64,000 nucleotides of DNA, taken from positions 682,001 to 746,000 of the forward strand of contig JAVXUO010002884.1 in assembly GCA_033065855.1 (NCBI GenBank). The letters run 5' to 3'. Under the pieces are notes generated by a model, which saw only the letters and a list, made by a program, of their open reading frames with translations, did no database searches and was not told the origin of the DNA. The translations under genes and the position numbers were made by a program. The stretch's first letter is position 1. Each line of letters starts with the position of its first letter. Positions 11,331 to 22,123 of the stretch are shown here, in pieces. The stretch is from Escallonia rubra (taxonomy: Eukaryota > Streptophyta > Magnoliopsida > Escalloniales > Escalloniaceae).

Positions 11331-11790
11331 GTGGAAAAAGGGGTGAACCATCGGGGGAAAGTGGCCAAGGCCAAGCCCCCAGGAGGCCGAGGCCGACCCC
11401 AATGGCCTGGGGAAGGCCGAGGCCGACCCCCTGGGGTTGGCCAAGGCCAAATGGCCAACTCTCCTGAAGGAGCCCAGGGCCACTCCCCCCTCTTGGTGAA
11501 CTTCGGGCACGCCGACGGTAGGTGTTTTGATGGGCAAATACAAATCCGAAAGTTGCATCACGATGAGTGTGTCGACGCGAATCATACCTACACGACGAAC
11601 GAGATGCCAAAGTCACGCACAAAGCGTACAAAGCGAAAAAGGTGCGAAAAAAGGGGTTGCGCGGAGGGGTGAACCACCGGGGGAAAGTGGCCAAGGCCAA
11701 GCCCCCCAGGAGGCCGAGGCCGACCCCTATGGCTTGGGGAAGGCCGAGGCCGACCCCCTGGGGTTGGCCAAGGCCATTTGCCCCTTGACC
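11331..11790. repeat. Duplicated GC-rich block in solo-LTR U3
   Basis: About 125 bp containing GGGGGAAAGTGGCCAAGGCC and AGGCCGAGGCCGACCCC occurs near 11340-11455 and again near 11670-11780. A related GGCCGAGGCCGACCCC block is in the second solo LTR near 56930-57020. Confidence 0.85.
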
Positions 11791-12073
11791 CCGTTTCTCC
11801 AAATGTGCCGTCGGCCAATGTTTTTGATGAAAGGGTCTTCGGATGGTCTTGGCGTTACGAACGTGCTAGCGTTTCAGTGACGTCGATGCGAAAGTAAGAT
11901 GTCTAAGTTGCGCACGAAGCGCGCGGAACGAGAAAAATACGTGTCTCGGGCGCACGGGCGCTGACCGGTTTGATGCGTTGAAAAATTAACCGTTGACAAT
12001 GTTGACGTGTTCGCGTGAAATGGGACCCCTATTGGGCCCTTGGGTACGACCAGAATAGGTTGGGAACACATAG

Positions 12074-15000
12074 TTTATCTGGTCGTGCACATGATCATCA
12101 CCTCTGCTTTGGACTAATAACATGGTTTCTTTTTGTGATCCCGGTGTCTTCATTGCACAACAATCAACGTTAACGAGCTTGGCACCGCTGTCTTATCCTG
12201 TACTTGGTCAGCTCCATCCATTGATAGTGCCGCGCTACAAGTGCTCGTCCTGGTTTTCGTTTATACACCATCAGCATTGCTACTGGTTTTGTTTGCCGCA
12301 GTCATTCTGTGGGTGAAATAATGCTGGCTACTTCTGCTATACGTTTAGATCAATTTCGACATAAAGCACAAATTACTTGATAAACATATTGAAGGAGGTG
12401 CTGAAGCTCAATCCTTGGATCCAGGTACGTGTTCTGATTCTGTTGATGATCTTGATCTGGTGGAAAATCCTAATATATTAACTAAATAGTCCTCCCTTGC
12501 GGAAAGTTTCAGCATGGTAGTTCTTCGAAGGGAGGGGGATTACGGGAAGTGTTGCTTGCCTAGTAGTTAGTAGCTGACAGCATGTCGCTAGTTAAAGATA
12601 ATTCCCATTCTCGTAGGTTAAACACATCTCATTTCACGTGCACACACTGAAAGAAGACTACCATGGGGATCCGCTTTACTTGGGCTTTGGGGGTATGTTT
12701 ATAAAACTTCTTGCCCGCATACAATGGGTTTTGCTGTAAGGGAAACAATTCAAGATCATGGAGCCTCATCTTCTAGGGCCAGTTCACTGCCTACATATGA
12801 AAAGCAACCCCTTTTCAGAGATGGCTGCAAGGCCCTCTCTAGGATAGTAAAATCACATTGAATCTGCTCTCAGAGGAGCTTCGTAAGGCAAAATCACCCC
12901 CTGCATAATGACATTCAATCATGTAATATGGAATTATCACTTAGCGGATCTATAAGAAAAGAGAGATAAACAAGAAGCTAGCATGTGCCCTAATTATAGC
13001 TAAACTCAACTAAACAAAGCCGCAATAGAAGTTGTTAGCATGTAAACCTACACGTGCACAATACAAACACACACGCTCAATAACCACCCTAGATTTTGAG
13101 TCCTGACACATACCTACACTCATACATTGCGTGAAGTAACCAATAATTAAACCAAAAGCTCTTTCTGCTCCATAATTTTTTTCTTAAGTGTGATTTTAAA
13201 ATTGCTTAATTTAGAACTTTCTTATAGTGTGCATTTACTTTGTCTATCTCAGTTAGAAATCCAGGCCGAAAAACTTTCATGCATCACTTACTTCATAGGC
13301 AAACATGTAAATCCCTTGATAGGCTAGTAACCAAGCACTTTCAAGCCCCCTCCCACCTTTAAGGTATTTTCCAACTACCATACATACCCACACCGACCAA
13401 CACAATTTTTGCCTCCTGCTCTCTCACCCATTTCTATCTGCATCATAAGCCTTGAAGGGGCAGGAACTGCGGAGACTAGGAGGGGTCAGGTCAAAGGCCT
13501 GTGCCCGAGTTCTAGAATGTCTCTGGTGGACAACCTTGTTTTCCTTTTTCCTACAAGGATATAAATCATCTATGTTTGAAGCAACTATTTAGCTCAGGTC
13601 TGCATAAACTGAATTCCCCTCCCCCCTGAAGGAGTCAAAAAAAGGAAGAGACTAATGGTTCCTGGACAGCTAGGGATTTTGTCATTTATACAGTGTTGAC
13701 GATTTATTATCCATTTATTTTAAGGGGAACCTCCAATAAATTTGTGCCTTCTCATATTTATTCAGTAGGTACGTGGAAGGTGCAAAAGTAAATGACTCTG
13801 TGAAGCCTTTCCATCTTGTTAGCTTGTTGGCTTTATGAAATGTAAAAACACTTGTGTGTTAGTTTAACAAAAAAAATCTTGTTGGAGGAAAAACTTAAAG
13901 TGGTCTGGGACTCATGCATCTCGAACCTCTGCCTAATTCTGATAATAATTCCCTGCTCCGTTTCCCTCAACCCTGTTCTCCCCCCACCACCCCCGCCCCC
14001 CGTGGCCCCGTTGGAATGAAGCCCCTTGCTCGCCACTTCTTTCAATCATCATTTGTAACAGGCTAACAGCCATCAATCTGACACCTTCAAGAACTTTCAA
14101 GTTTCACCACACCCTTGACACACCCTAAAGCCAGTGAACATTAACTTCTGTGGTACGGTCAACAAAAGTGAATTCTGAGACGTTAATCCAAGCACTTTAT
14201 TGTGGGATACAGTCTGTTCTCTTAAATATACTCTAAACAGTAACTTCCGTCTTACTCCTCGTACTGATTCTTTCAGCAAGTTTACTTTCACTGTAAAAGA
14301 ATTATTTGTCCTAATACGAAGAACTGATTGAATATGGCCTCTAAAGCTTATTAATATCTAGCATAACTGAACAAACTCTAGTCACTAAACTACTCCTGGT
14401 AGTATTGTAAGCAATGACAAACCTGATAGTAATTTACAGAGAAAGGAAATATATTTGACCACAAAAATTAGGCAAATGGTAAACAAGCGAAGACAGTACA
14501 AAGAGAGAAAATGGACTGGCAAACAGGTAAATCACGTGTCAGAAAAGTACCTTCCTTTTCATTCATTGTGAGTCTGATGTTCTTGAAGAGAGGTGATGGG
14601 ACTAGCAATCTATCCAGTTCGAGGTTGTAAGCCCCAAGCAGATGCTTGCAGGAATGCAGTTATGGTGTTTATCAATCCATATCTCATCCATTGCGGTCGG
14701 TCATCTTCTTTTCTTTAATTTGTGCATTTGGCAGGATTATAGATGGAAGGAAAGGTCGTCAGCGTAATGCAGTCAGCTGTGGTGAAGAGAGTAAGGGAAG
14801 GCTACTTTTTGTATTTTTCCTTCTCTCCCCAACAGGGTGTAGACTTTGGAGATTACAAACAACCGTACATGGGAGTTCTGGGGTTTGGGATTGCCGGTAT
14901 AGTGTAAAACTAAATTTCTGCTCCTGACTGTCATTTCTGTGGGAAAGGAATTTGCAGCCACCAGCCAGAACTTGTTTATTACACTAAAATTGGCAATTTA

Positions 15001-16226
15001 CTGGCTTCTGCTTCCAAATGCATTTGCCAAATCACCTCCCTCCCTCCCCTCCGTCCATAATATATATATATATACATGTTCCTCTATCTCTCCCACCCCC
15101 CAAATGCGGGGTCGTACTTTATCTTTAGCGAGAGTGTATGGGCCACTATATACCAGACAACAGAGAAAGTGCTAGTGAAAAAAATTAGTAAACTGAACGA
15201 CAGTGTTACTTGTTTCTTAAACAGATTGTTTTCCATTGTCAGCAAAATAAAAGTGAAAGTGCTAAAAAGTTGTTGAATGAGGTGACTATCTCGAGTAAAG
15301 CACTTGGGAGAAACAGAAAAGTGCTTTTTTAGCTCCGTGGTGATTACCGTAACAACATGAAGTCCAATTAGGGATTGGTTTGTACACTGTAAACGCTGAA
15401 AGGTAAGGTACCACGTGCTCTGCTACCTCATGAACCTGCTTCTTGATTCTGAAAAGAAGAAAACAATATGCAATGGGAAATTTGTAAGCCGCAGTAAAGC
15501 AGGGAGGGGTTTAGATAAGGGTACAGAAATCTGCGCAACCTTACTCGAGAAGAATATTCCTAAACCAGGATCTTTTGCTACCAGCTAGTGTCTTTTCTTC
15601 GCCTATGAATAACCAAAAACATGATCAGAGACATATATGGCGTGTGCGTGTGTATATATGTATGCAAGTATATGTATATTCCGGACAGAGAGAGAGAGAG
15701 AATCTGTTGTGTAACAAGCACAATGCTCTATGAGCCCTGTTTGCTTGTGTAAGGGCTGATTGGGCTCCCAATAAGTTCAGTTGAAATGTTAGAAGGTTAG
15801 CCTTGGCGAATAGGTAAGGTTCCTCACCGGTTCATAGAACAGTCTTTCTTCAGTAGCAGCCTTGGCTGCATACATCTAATCTGCCCGGGAAGGAGGGATA
15901 CTAAGCAGGCTCTCTATTAGGTAGAATCTTCAGACCTATAAGGTATAGTTATCATATTTTTTTCTCCAAAAGGCGACTTATTGCATATACAGGTCATTAG
16001 CATTAGATTACTAACAAAGATGTAAATGTCTGTATCTCGATTCCTTCAAGGTGACTACTTGATGGCACTGGAAACTGGACGCGTCTTGTAAACTTGGAAT
16101 AAAATGAACGTGAGATTCATGATAAAATGAAAAGGACCTGCACTCACCATAATATCATAAACCCCACGGATGAGAGGACTTTGACTGCTCTCTCTGTGTT
16201 CTTTCATCAGAATTGACAAAGCACAT
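12074..16226. other. Intergenic region, no supported gene
   Basis: AT-rich with many stops in all frames. The part near 16100-16226 is probably 3' UTR of the receptor kinase. I see one possible degraded SINE (listed separately) and an AT/GA microsatellite near 15060-15075 and 15684-15700. Confidence 0.5.
15796..15890 (+). mobile_element. Possible degraded tRNA-derived SINE (Au-like)
   Basis: TTGGCGAATAGGTAAGGTT resembles a tRNA A-box region, followed by CACCGGTTCATAGAACAGTC and TTGGCTGCATACAT, which recall the Au SINE order. There is no clear B box, tail or target duplication, so this is tentative. Confidence 0.25.
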
Positions 16227-19200
16227 TCAGTGTTCAGGATGAAACTGCTTCAACTTCTCAAGAACCTGCTTCATCAATGGCCGAACAGAAAGCGATTCTA
16301 ATGTGCAGGCCGATGCAAGTCTTAACATCCCCAACAGATTCTCCTTTGGCCCAGACTCCCATAACTCTGGACGAAAAAGTTCACAGGAACGTCCTTCCTT
16401 CATAAGCAACTTGGCCCATGCAACAATGTTGAATCCGTTGCCAAACTCGGAAAACGATGGATCAAGGGACTTTTTCCCTGATATAAGTTCTAATAGCACA
16501 ACACCGAAGCTATAAACATCTGCCTTGTCAGAAACCCTACAAGTGGTTGCATATTCCGGTGCTACATATCCGAATGTTCCTGCTACGTCAGTTGTTGCAT
16601 GGGTCTCAGAAACTTCTAGAAGTCGAGCCAACCCAAAGTCAGAAAGGTACGCATTAAGCTCCTCATCAAGCAAGATGTTGCTAGGCTTGATGTCCCGATG
16701 AACGATGCGTGGAATACATGAATAGTGAAGAAAAGTAATGGCCTGGGCTATGTCGATGGCTATCTTATGGATAACTGGCCACCGAACAATCTGGCCAGAT
16801 CTGTCATGTATGAAGGTTTCAAGGTTTCCACCTGAAAGATAGTTGTAAACCAAGAACATTTCTGTTTCGCTGACATGGTATCCAATGAGAGTCACAAGAT
16901 TTTTATGGCGTATTCTTCCTAACGTTCTTATCTCGGCATCAAATTGCTCAATCCCATGAAATCTACCAATAGAGAGCCTCTTCACAGCTACAAGAAAGCC
17001 TGGTATCACTTCTGCCTTGTAAGTTGACCCAAAGCCACCTGTACCAATCAGGTTGCGGATGCTAAAATTCCCAGTGGAACCAACCACATTGTCGTAAGTC
17101 AGCTCTGTTGGAGTATCCACAAAGGTAACGACGACTTTCCTCCTCAGGCTAGTTAGTCTACTTAGCTTTCTCTTTCCGAGGATAAGAACCAGAACTATTA
17201 CAACAAGAATAGAAAATACAACAGATGCGGAAATGGCCATTGCTATGGTAAATGACCTCAATTTACTTGGACCATGCCCCTTTTGAACTTCAAGCGGGAC
17301 TGGTAGTCTAGCAGGTGGCTCTGAGTATTGATCTGGGCATGAGTACAGAAAATAATTACCTTTGAAGGCATCACAATTACTTAGCTGTTGAATACGAGGT
17401 ATGTGACCAGAAAGGTTATTGAAAGAAAGATCCAGTTGAGTTAGATTGGCGAGGTTTGAGAATGATGAAGGTATCTCCCCAGAAAGTCTGTTGTGATTGA
17501 GCAACAGAATTTCGAGACCTGCGTCATTAGCCAAAGTTGCAGGGATACGTCCAGTCAGATCATTTTGAGATAGATCAAGAACCACGAGAGAAGTCAGTTG
17601 GCTGAATTTGGCTGGGATTGATCCTGTCAAATTGTTCTCTCCAAGAAGAATACGTTTTAAGTCCTTTAACTCCCCCAGTTGATCGGGCAGAGATCCGGAC
17701 AGCCTATTTTTGCTCAATTCCAGACGTTTGAGCTTCTTCAAGCTACCAATTTCAGGAGGAATTGACCCAACAATCTGGTTCCCTACCGCTTCAAAATCAT
17801 TTAGATTTAAACAATTAAGGAGCAACTCCACATATATCCCACCAGATAATTGATTGGCACTCATATTAACGGAGAAGCTCTGCAGCTGATTACAGCTAGA
17901 AAACAATTCACGAGGAAGATATCCATTGAACTTATTGTTATTCAATAGCAGTCTGAACGAAGCATTAACATTAGCCAGCACAAGTTCGTCTCCAACTGAG
18001 AATGAAGGCAGTGGACCAAAAAAGCTATTCCAACTGAAATCGTGTGAAAATACAAAGCTACTACCACCAAGCAGGGCGTTCATCTCAGAACCCCATAACA
18101 TGTCAGTATCTAGCCCAAGAGAAAGCAAGCTACTGTCACAAGAATCGTTTTCAAATCTTGGTAGAACACCAGACAATGAATTTCGGCTGACATTGAAGTA
18201 TTCCATACATGGAACTCGCAGCTGCGAAGGTAGGTACCCTCCCAAACCATTTGAGCTCAAATCCAAAAATGTAAGATTCCTACACATGACCATGCTCTCA
18301 GGTAATGCACCTGTAAAATAATTTTGCCCAAGATTAAGCACTCTTAGCAAGCACAGATCTGTCCAGTTATCTGGCAATCGGCCACCTAGATTTGCTCTTG
18401 GAGCCCAGAATATCTTGAGATTAGGAAGCAACAAGACCTCGGATGGTATACCACCCTCAAAGGCATTGAACTCTCCTCTATAAACGTCGACCAAGCTTCC
18501 ACCATCAGCAGTAGACGAATAATAACCGAAATCAAGCAAACTGGTCAGCACGAGAACGGAAAGCTTTCGGCAATGGGCTAGCGAATTCGGTAAACTACCA
18601 GTGAGACTATTTCTAGAAACATCGAGAATCTCAAGTTCCGAAATCCGGCCTATCTCCGCCGGAATCTGGCCTTCAAATATGTTCCCGTCCAACAAGAGAG
18701 TCCTCAAATTCGAGCATCTTCCGATTTCCACCGGAATATCGTCTACCAAGAAGTTATTAGACAGCTTCAAGTAGTTTAGGAACTCGCATTTCCCGGACTT
18801 ATCGATCGAAAGGGCGCCGGAAAGCTGATTATTCGACAAATCAATCACACTTAATCTGCCTTGATAACCGATCAGACGGTCAGGGATCGGTTCCGAGAGC
18901 GCATTGTACGACAAATTGAGCAGGCGAAGGGATGAGAGATACCTTAACTGAGGGGGAATGGCGCCGGAGAAATTATTACCTTGGAGTTCCAGGACTTGCA
19001 GAGAGCCGAGTCTTGTAATTGCTGCCGGAATCTCACCTGATAAAAAATGGTGTCCTGGAATGGATAGAGTTCGGAGCTTTGTGAGGTTTGCGATAGAAGC
19101 CGGCAGGCTACCGACGAGCACGGAATCGGTGGGAGTGAAGTTGAAGGCGGCGAGTTGCGAGGGCTGAGGGGAGCTCAGATTCCCGGGGATGGTGAGGGAG

Positions 19201-19418
19201 GTGACCCTGCCGGAAACAGGGTGGCAAAGGACGCCGTACCAGAGGCAATGGGGGGTGGAAGGAATCCAGGAGCGGAGAAGGTGGGAAGGATCGAGGGAGA
19301 TGGAGGTCTTGAAGGCGAGAAGTGAGGAAGCGTCTTTGGAGAGAGAAGCGGCGGCGGCGTCGTGGGAGAAAGGTAGAGCGAGGGAGACAAGGATGAGGAG
19401 GCAAGAAGACACCGCCAT
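16227..19418 (-). CDS. LRR receptor-like serine/threonine kinase, RPK2-like
   Basis: An intact intronless frame of 1063 residues. It has a signal peptide (about 1-24), an N-terminal LRR cap with paired Cys (C58 and C65), about 20 LRRs (95-675) with an irregular island around 420-480, a transmembrane helix (723-747) and a kinase domain (about 788-1060). The kinase has GTGGFGS at 792-798, Lys813 in VAVK, HRD at 907-909, DFG at 927-929 and APE at 953-955, so it should be active. The layout and kinase (GGFGSTYKAE, HRDIKPSNILLD) resemble the Arabidopsis RPK2/TOAD2 clade, which acts in meristem, anther and embryo patterning; Arabidopsis RPK2 is about 1150 residues. Orthology is my inference. It would act at the plasma membrane. 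Confidence 0.93.
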   Translation of the reverse strand: MAVSSCLLILVSLALPFSHDAAAASLSKDASSLLAFKTSISLDPSHLLRSWIPSTPHCLWYGVLCHPVSGRVTSLTIPGNLSSPQPSQLAAFNFTPTDSVLVGSLPASIANLTKLRTLSIPGHHFLSGEIPAAITRLGSLQVLELQGNNFSGAIPPQLRYLSSLRLLNLSYNALSEPIPDRLIGYQGRLSVIDLSNNQLSGALSIDKSGKCEFLNYLKLSNNFLVDDIPVEIGRCSNLRTLLLDGNIFEGQIPAEIGRISELEILDVSRNSLTGSLPNSLAHCRKLSVLVLTSLLDFGYYSSTADGGSLVDVYRGEFNAFEGGIPSEVLLLPNLKIFWAPRANLGGRLPDNWTDLCLLRVLNLGQNYFTGALPESMVMCRNLTFLDLSSNGLGGYLPSQLRVPCMEYFNVSRNSLSGVLPRFENDSCDSSLLSLGLDTDMLWGSEMNALLGGSSFVFSHDFSWNSFFGPLPSFSVGDELVLANVNASFRLLLNNNKFNGYLPRELFSSCNQLQSFSVNMSANQLSGGIYVELLLNCLNLNDFEAVGNQIVGSIPPEIGSLKKLKRLELSKNRLSGSLPDQLGELKDLKRILLGENNLTGSIPAKFSQLTSLVVLDLSQNDLTGRIPATLANDAGLEILLLNHNRLSGEIPSSFSNLANLTQLDLSFNNLSGHIPRIQQLSNCDAFKGNYFLYSCPDQYSEPPARLPVPLEVQKGHGPSKLRSFTIAMAISASVVFSILVVIVLVLILGKRKLSRLTSLRRKVVVTFVDTPTELTYDNVVGSTGNFSIRNLIGTGGFGSTYKAEVIPGFLVAVKRLSIGRFHGIEQFDAEIRTLGRIRHKNLVTLIGYHVSETEMFLVYNYLSGGNLETFIHDRSGQIVRWPVIHKIAIDIAQAITFLHYSCIPRIVHRDIKPSNILLDEELNAYLSDFGLARLLEVSETHATTDVAGTFGYVAPEYATTCRVSDKADVYSFGVVLLELISGKKSLDPSFSEFGNGFNIVAWAKLLMKEGRSCELFRPELWESGPKENLLGMLRLASACTLESLSVRPLMKQVLEKLKQFHPEH

Positions 19419-19804
19419 TCCTTGAGTCGAGTAGAGTAGGAGGAAAACAAGAGTGGGAGGAAATATTAATGGAAGGTTTTGGTTATTAGAGGTGGTGGAA
19501 AGAGGGAGACAGAGAGGGGGGGGGGGGGGGGGATGATGTTGAAGTTGACAACAAAGCTCTCGAATGGTTATGGAGGAGGGAGCGAGGGAGAGTTAGGAAT
19601 TGTCGCTCTCAGCGTCTCTCTCTCTCTCTATCTGTCGTAATGTGCGTGGTGGTATATACTGCACTGCCCCCCCCCCCCCCCCAGTATTATAACTTTTGAA
19701 AATGAGGTTGGTGAACTGGTGGATGGATGGATGGATACTAAGAAGTGACGGATGATGGGGGAATTTATTTTATTTCATAGACACACACAACGAGAGAGAG
19801 AGAG

Positions 19805-19855
<51 letters not shown>

Positions 19856-20348
19856 AACAAGAAAGAGCGACCGGCGACTCCATCTAGGGAGAAAAGGTTG
19901 CTGCTGGTGGGGTGGGGTCCTAGTGGTAGAGGACAAAACGGAGCCGGCGTGAGGGCCGGTGGATCAGTATTATTATTATTGTTATTGTACCGGTACTAGT
20001 ACTACTGCACGGGGTCGGGGTGAGGGCCGGGCAGGAATTTCCATTTACAGCATTTCCACACACGGGACGGGATTAGGTTAGGGTGTGGGGTGGGGTTGTG
20101 GCACATCCCTGTAGTGTTTCCTGTTCGTTCATACCTGAAAATCACCAACCATTTCAAAATTATGAATATGACTACAACATTTAACTACTTACATTTTTGT
20201 CATTCCAATTTGACACCTACACTCTCAACCTCAACCTCAACCTCAGCCTAGTACTAGTACTAGTACATGAACTCTCGCTCCCTCCCACTCACTGCTTCAT
20301 CATTCTCCATCACAATCACCCCACCATACATACATACATACATCACAC
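19419..20348. promoter_or_regulatory. Upstream region of the RPK2-like gene with simple repeats
   Basis: Contains a 17-bp G run (19516-19532), CT repeats (about 19611-19629), a 16-bp C run (19667-19682), a GA stretch (about 19792-19806) running into about 23 GT repeats (19807-19852), and CATA/ATCACAC repeats near 20325-20364. No clear TATA box could be assigned. No coding sequence seen. Confidence 0.55.
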
Positions 20349-20364
20349 ATCACACATCACACAT

Positions 20365-22107
20365 TTTTTTTCTTCTAATCAAGTCATAATATTAAGAAAT
20401 CAGGCTGTTACAATCGGTGGTTCATGATTCACATTTTCATCCATTAACAAAATCTCACAAAAGGATGAGGAAGGAACCGAACCAAACAAATTTTCACCAT
20501 CGGCCTTAGCAGCAAGATTATGCGCTAAACTATTGACAGATCTACTAACTTTCAAGAAGGACCAGTAGGTTAGGGCTCTAAGTTTATCTCTGGCTTCGTG
20601 GATGGTGGTGAAGCAGTTCCATCTGGGATTTTCTTCATGGTTGTTTAGCCAATTGATAATTTCATAAGCATCTCCTTCAAAAAGGACATGAGAGAATTTA
20701 TGTGAAATAGCTAAGTCTATCGCCATTAGACTTGCTTGGGCTTCAGCTGCTGCTGGATCCTGTTGTGCGCTTTCCCGAGTTTTGGCCGCTATAAGCTTGC
20801 CATCATGGTCACGGATGGTGGCAGCTTGAATAGATCTGCTAGTACGAACTGCGGCATCGAAGTTGATACGAACCCAGTTGCGAGGGATGAAGGTGGTAGT
20901 TCTATTGAGAGAGCAGGGGGCTTGGGACACTTTTGCAACCTCTCTATACCGATTGTAAGCTGCCAAGATTTGGATTGAAGCCTTCTTTGCATTGATTTCA
21001 GTATTTTTGAAGACTAGTTGGTTCCTGTACCTCCAAAGATGGTCCATGATAGTAGTAGCAAATAGAGTATAATGGTAGCTCAAATCAGGGTCATCTTTGA
21101 GGAGTGGAGGGGATAGAATCTCTGATAGCCATTGTAGCGTGTCACTCCAAGGAAAACTGGTGGTTCCATGCTGGGCTTGGCTCGATGTGTTGGGAGGACG
21201 AAAGCCTTCGGGAGAGATCGACCACAGTGCACGATTGAGAGGACATGCGAGAAAAACATGGGTTGTGGTCTCCTCTGCTGATTTGCATAACGGGCATTCA
21301 GTATCAATATTCGGAACTATGGTTCGCAGCTTCATCCTAACTGGGAGAATGTTCCAAGCGATTCGCCAAATGAGTATTTTGCGTCTTTCTCGGATCTTAG
21401 ATTTCCACAGTACCTTCCAAAATGCTCTTGTGCTATGGTCGCCACTTTGAAATCTGTTCTCATTATGGAAGAGATAAGCCGATTTTGTAGAGAATTTCCC
21501 GGATTTGTTTGGAGTCCAGGCTAAAAAATCCTGGGGTCTTGACGGAGAGATGCAAATTTTTTTTATCTCTCCAGCGTGATCATCCGAGAAGTTACTACGT
21601 AGCTTGTCCAGATTCCAAGATGCAGATGATTCATCGATGAGGCTAGATACTTTATCAAATGCTGACAATGAATTTGGAGTAAATCTTGGCCGAAAATTCG
21701 GTAAAGTTGGAATCCACGGGTCTAGCCCAATCTTGATGTTTTCACCATTGCCCACAATAAAACATGTCCCCTTTTTTAGCAATTCCTGGCTATAACAAAT
21801 TCCTTTCCACATCCAAGAAGCATTTTTCGGTGGGGTGTGATCCAAGAAGGCTGTGCCTTTGAGGTACTTATTTGTCATGATTTGAACCCAAGTTGTCCCT
21901 GGTTGGTTGATCAGTGCCCAGCCTAATTTCGCTATTGACGCAATGTTAAAGTCTTTCATAAGTTTAAAGCCCATACCTCCACTAGATTTTGGGGAGCAGA
22001 TGGTGAAAGGTTTTTCTGGGAGGGAAACCCAGAGAGAATTGCCAACTCACGGGCAAGGGATGAAACAAGTTTATCTCAAAAGTGCCAAACTGAGAACATA
22101 AAGAAGT
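20365..22107 (-). mobile_element. 5'-truncated LINE retrotransposon
   Basis: About 1.74 kb with a short A-rich tail (T-run at 20365-20371 on plus). It is flanked by a 16-bp duplication ATCACACATCACACAT (20349-20364 and 22108-22123). It holds only the 3' part of the second ORF, typical of abortive reverse transcription. The duplication overlaps a short ATCACAC microsatellite, so its exact length is uncertain. Confidence 0.88.
20400..22046 (-). pseudogene. LINE ORF2 C-terminus: zinc-binding and RNase H domains
   Basis: Open from 22046 to the stop at 20400, including 524 residues from the Met at 21974. It begins in the RT thumb region (SPKSSGGMGFKLMKDFN). A reverse-transcriptase zinc-binding domain follows at about residues 185-252 (CPLC, H239, C244), then a plant-type RNase H (INFDAA with D373, E411, D435). 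The RT active site and all 5' sequence are missing, so the copy is dead although this frame is still open. Confidence 0.9.
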
Positions 22108-22123
22108 ATCACACATCACACAT

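Larger units (their letters stand above)
2407..12068 (-). mobile_element. Solo LTR of a large LTR retrotransposon, split by a gypsy insertion
   Basis: The element starts TGATGCCAAGG at 2407 and ends GGTTGGGAACA at 12068. It is flanked by the 5-bp duplication CATAG (2402-2406 and 12069-12073). Removing the gypsy element (2446-9628) and one AGGTG duplication leaves about 2.47 kb with no internal coding region, as expected of a solo LTR. Read on the minus strand it begins TGTTCCC and ends GGCATCA, and a TATAAATAG box lies at 9935-9943, about 350 bp before its 3' end once the insertion is removed. That leaves a U3 of roughly 2.1 kb filled with tandem repeats and GC-rich blocks. A second member is at 55430-57261. 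The parent retrotransposon clade cannot be told from an LTR alone. Confidence 0.85.

Noticed and set aside
10712..11880. Several overlapping long open frames on both strands.
   Set aside because: They follow the period and GC content of the solo-LTR repeats and have low-complexity translations.
15750..15900. Possible tRNA gene because of A-box-like sequence.
   Set aside because: No cloverleaf can be formed and there is no B box; at most a decayed SINE.
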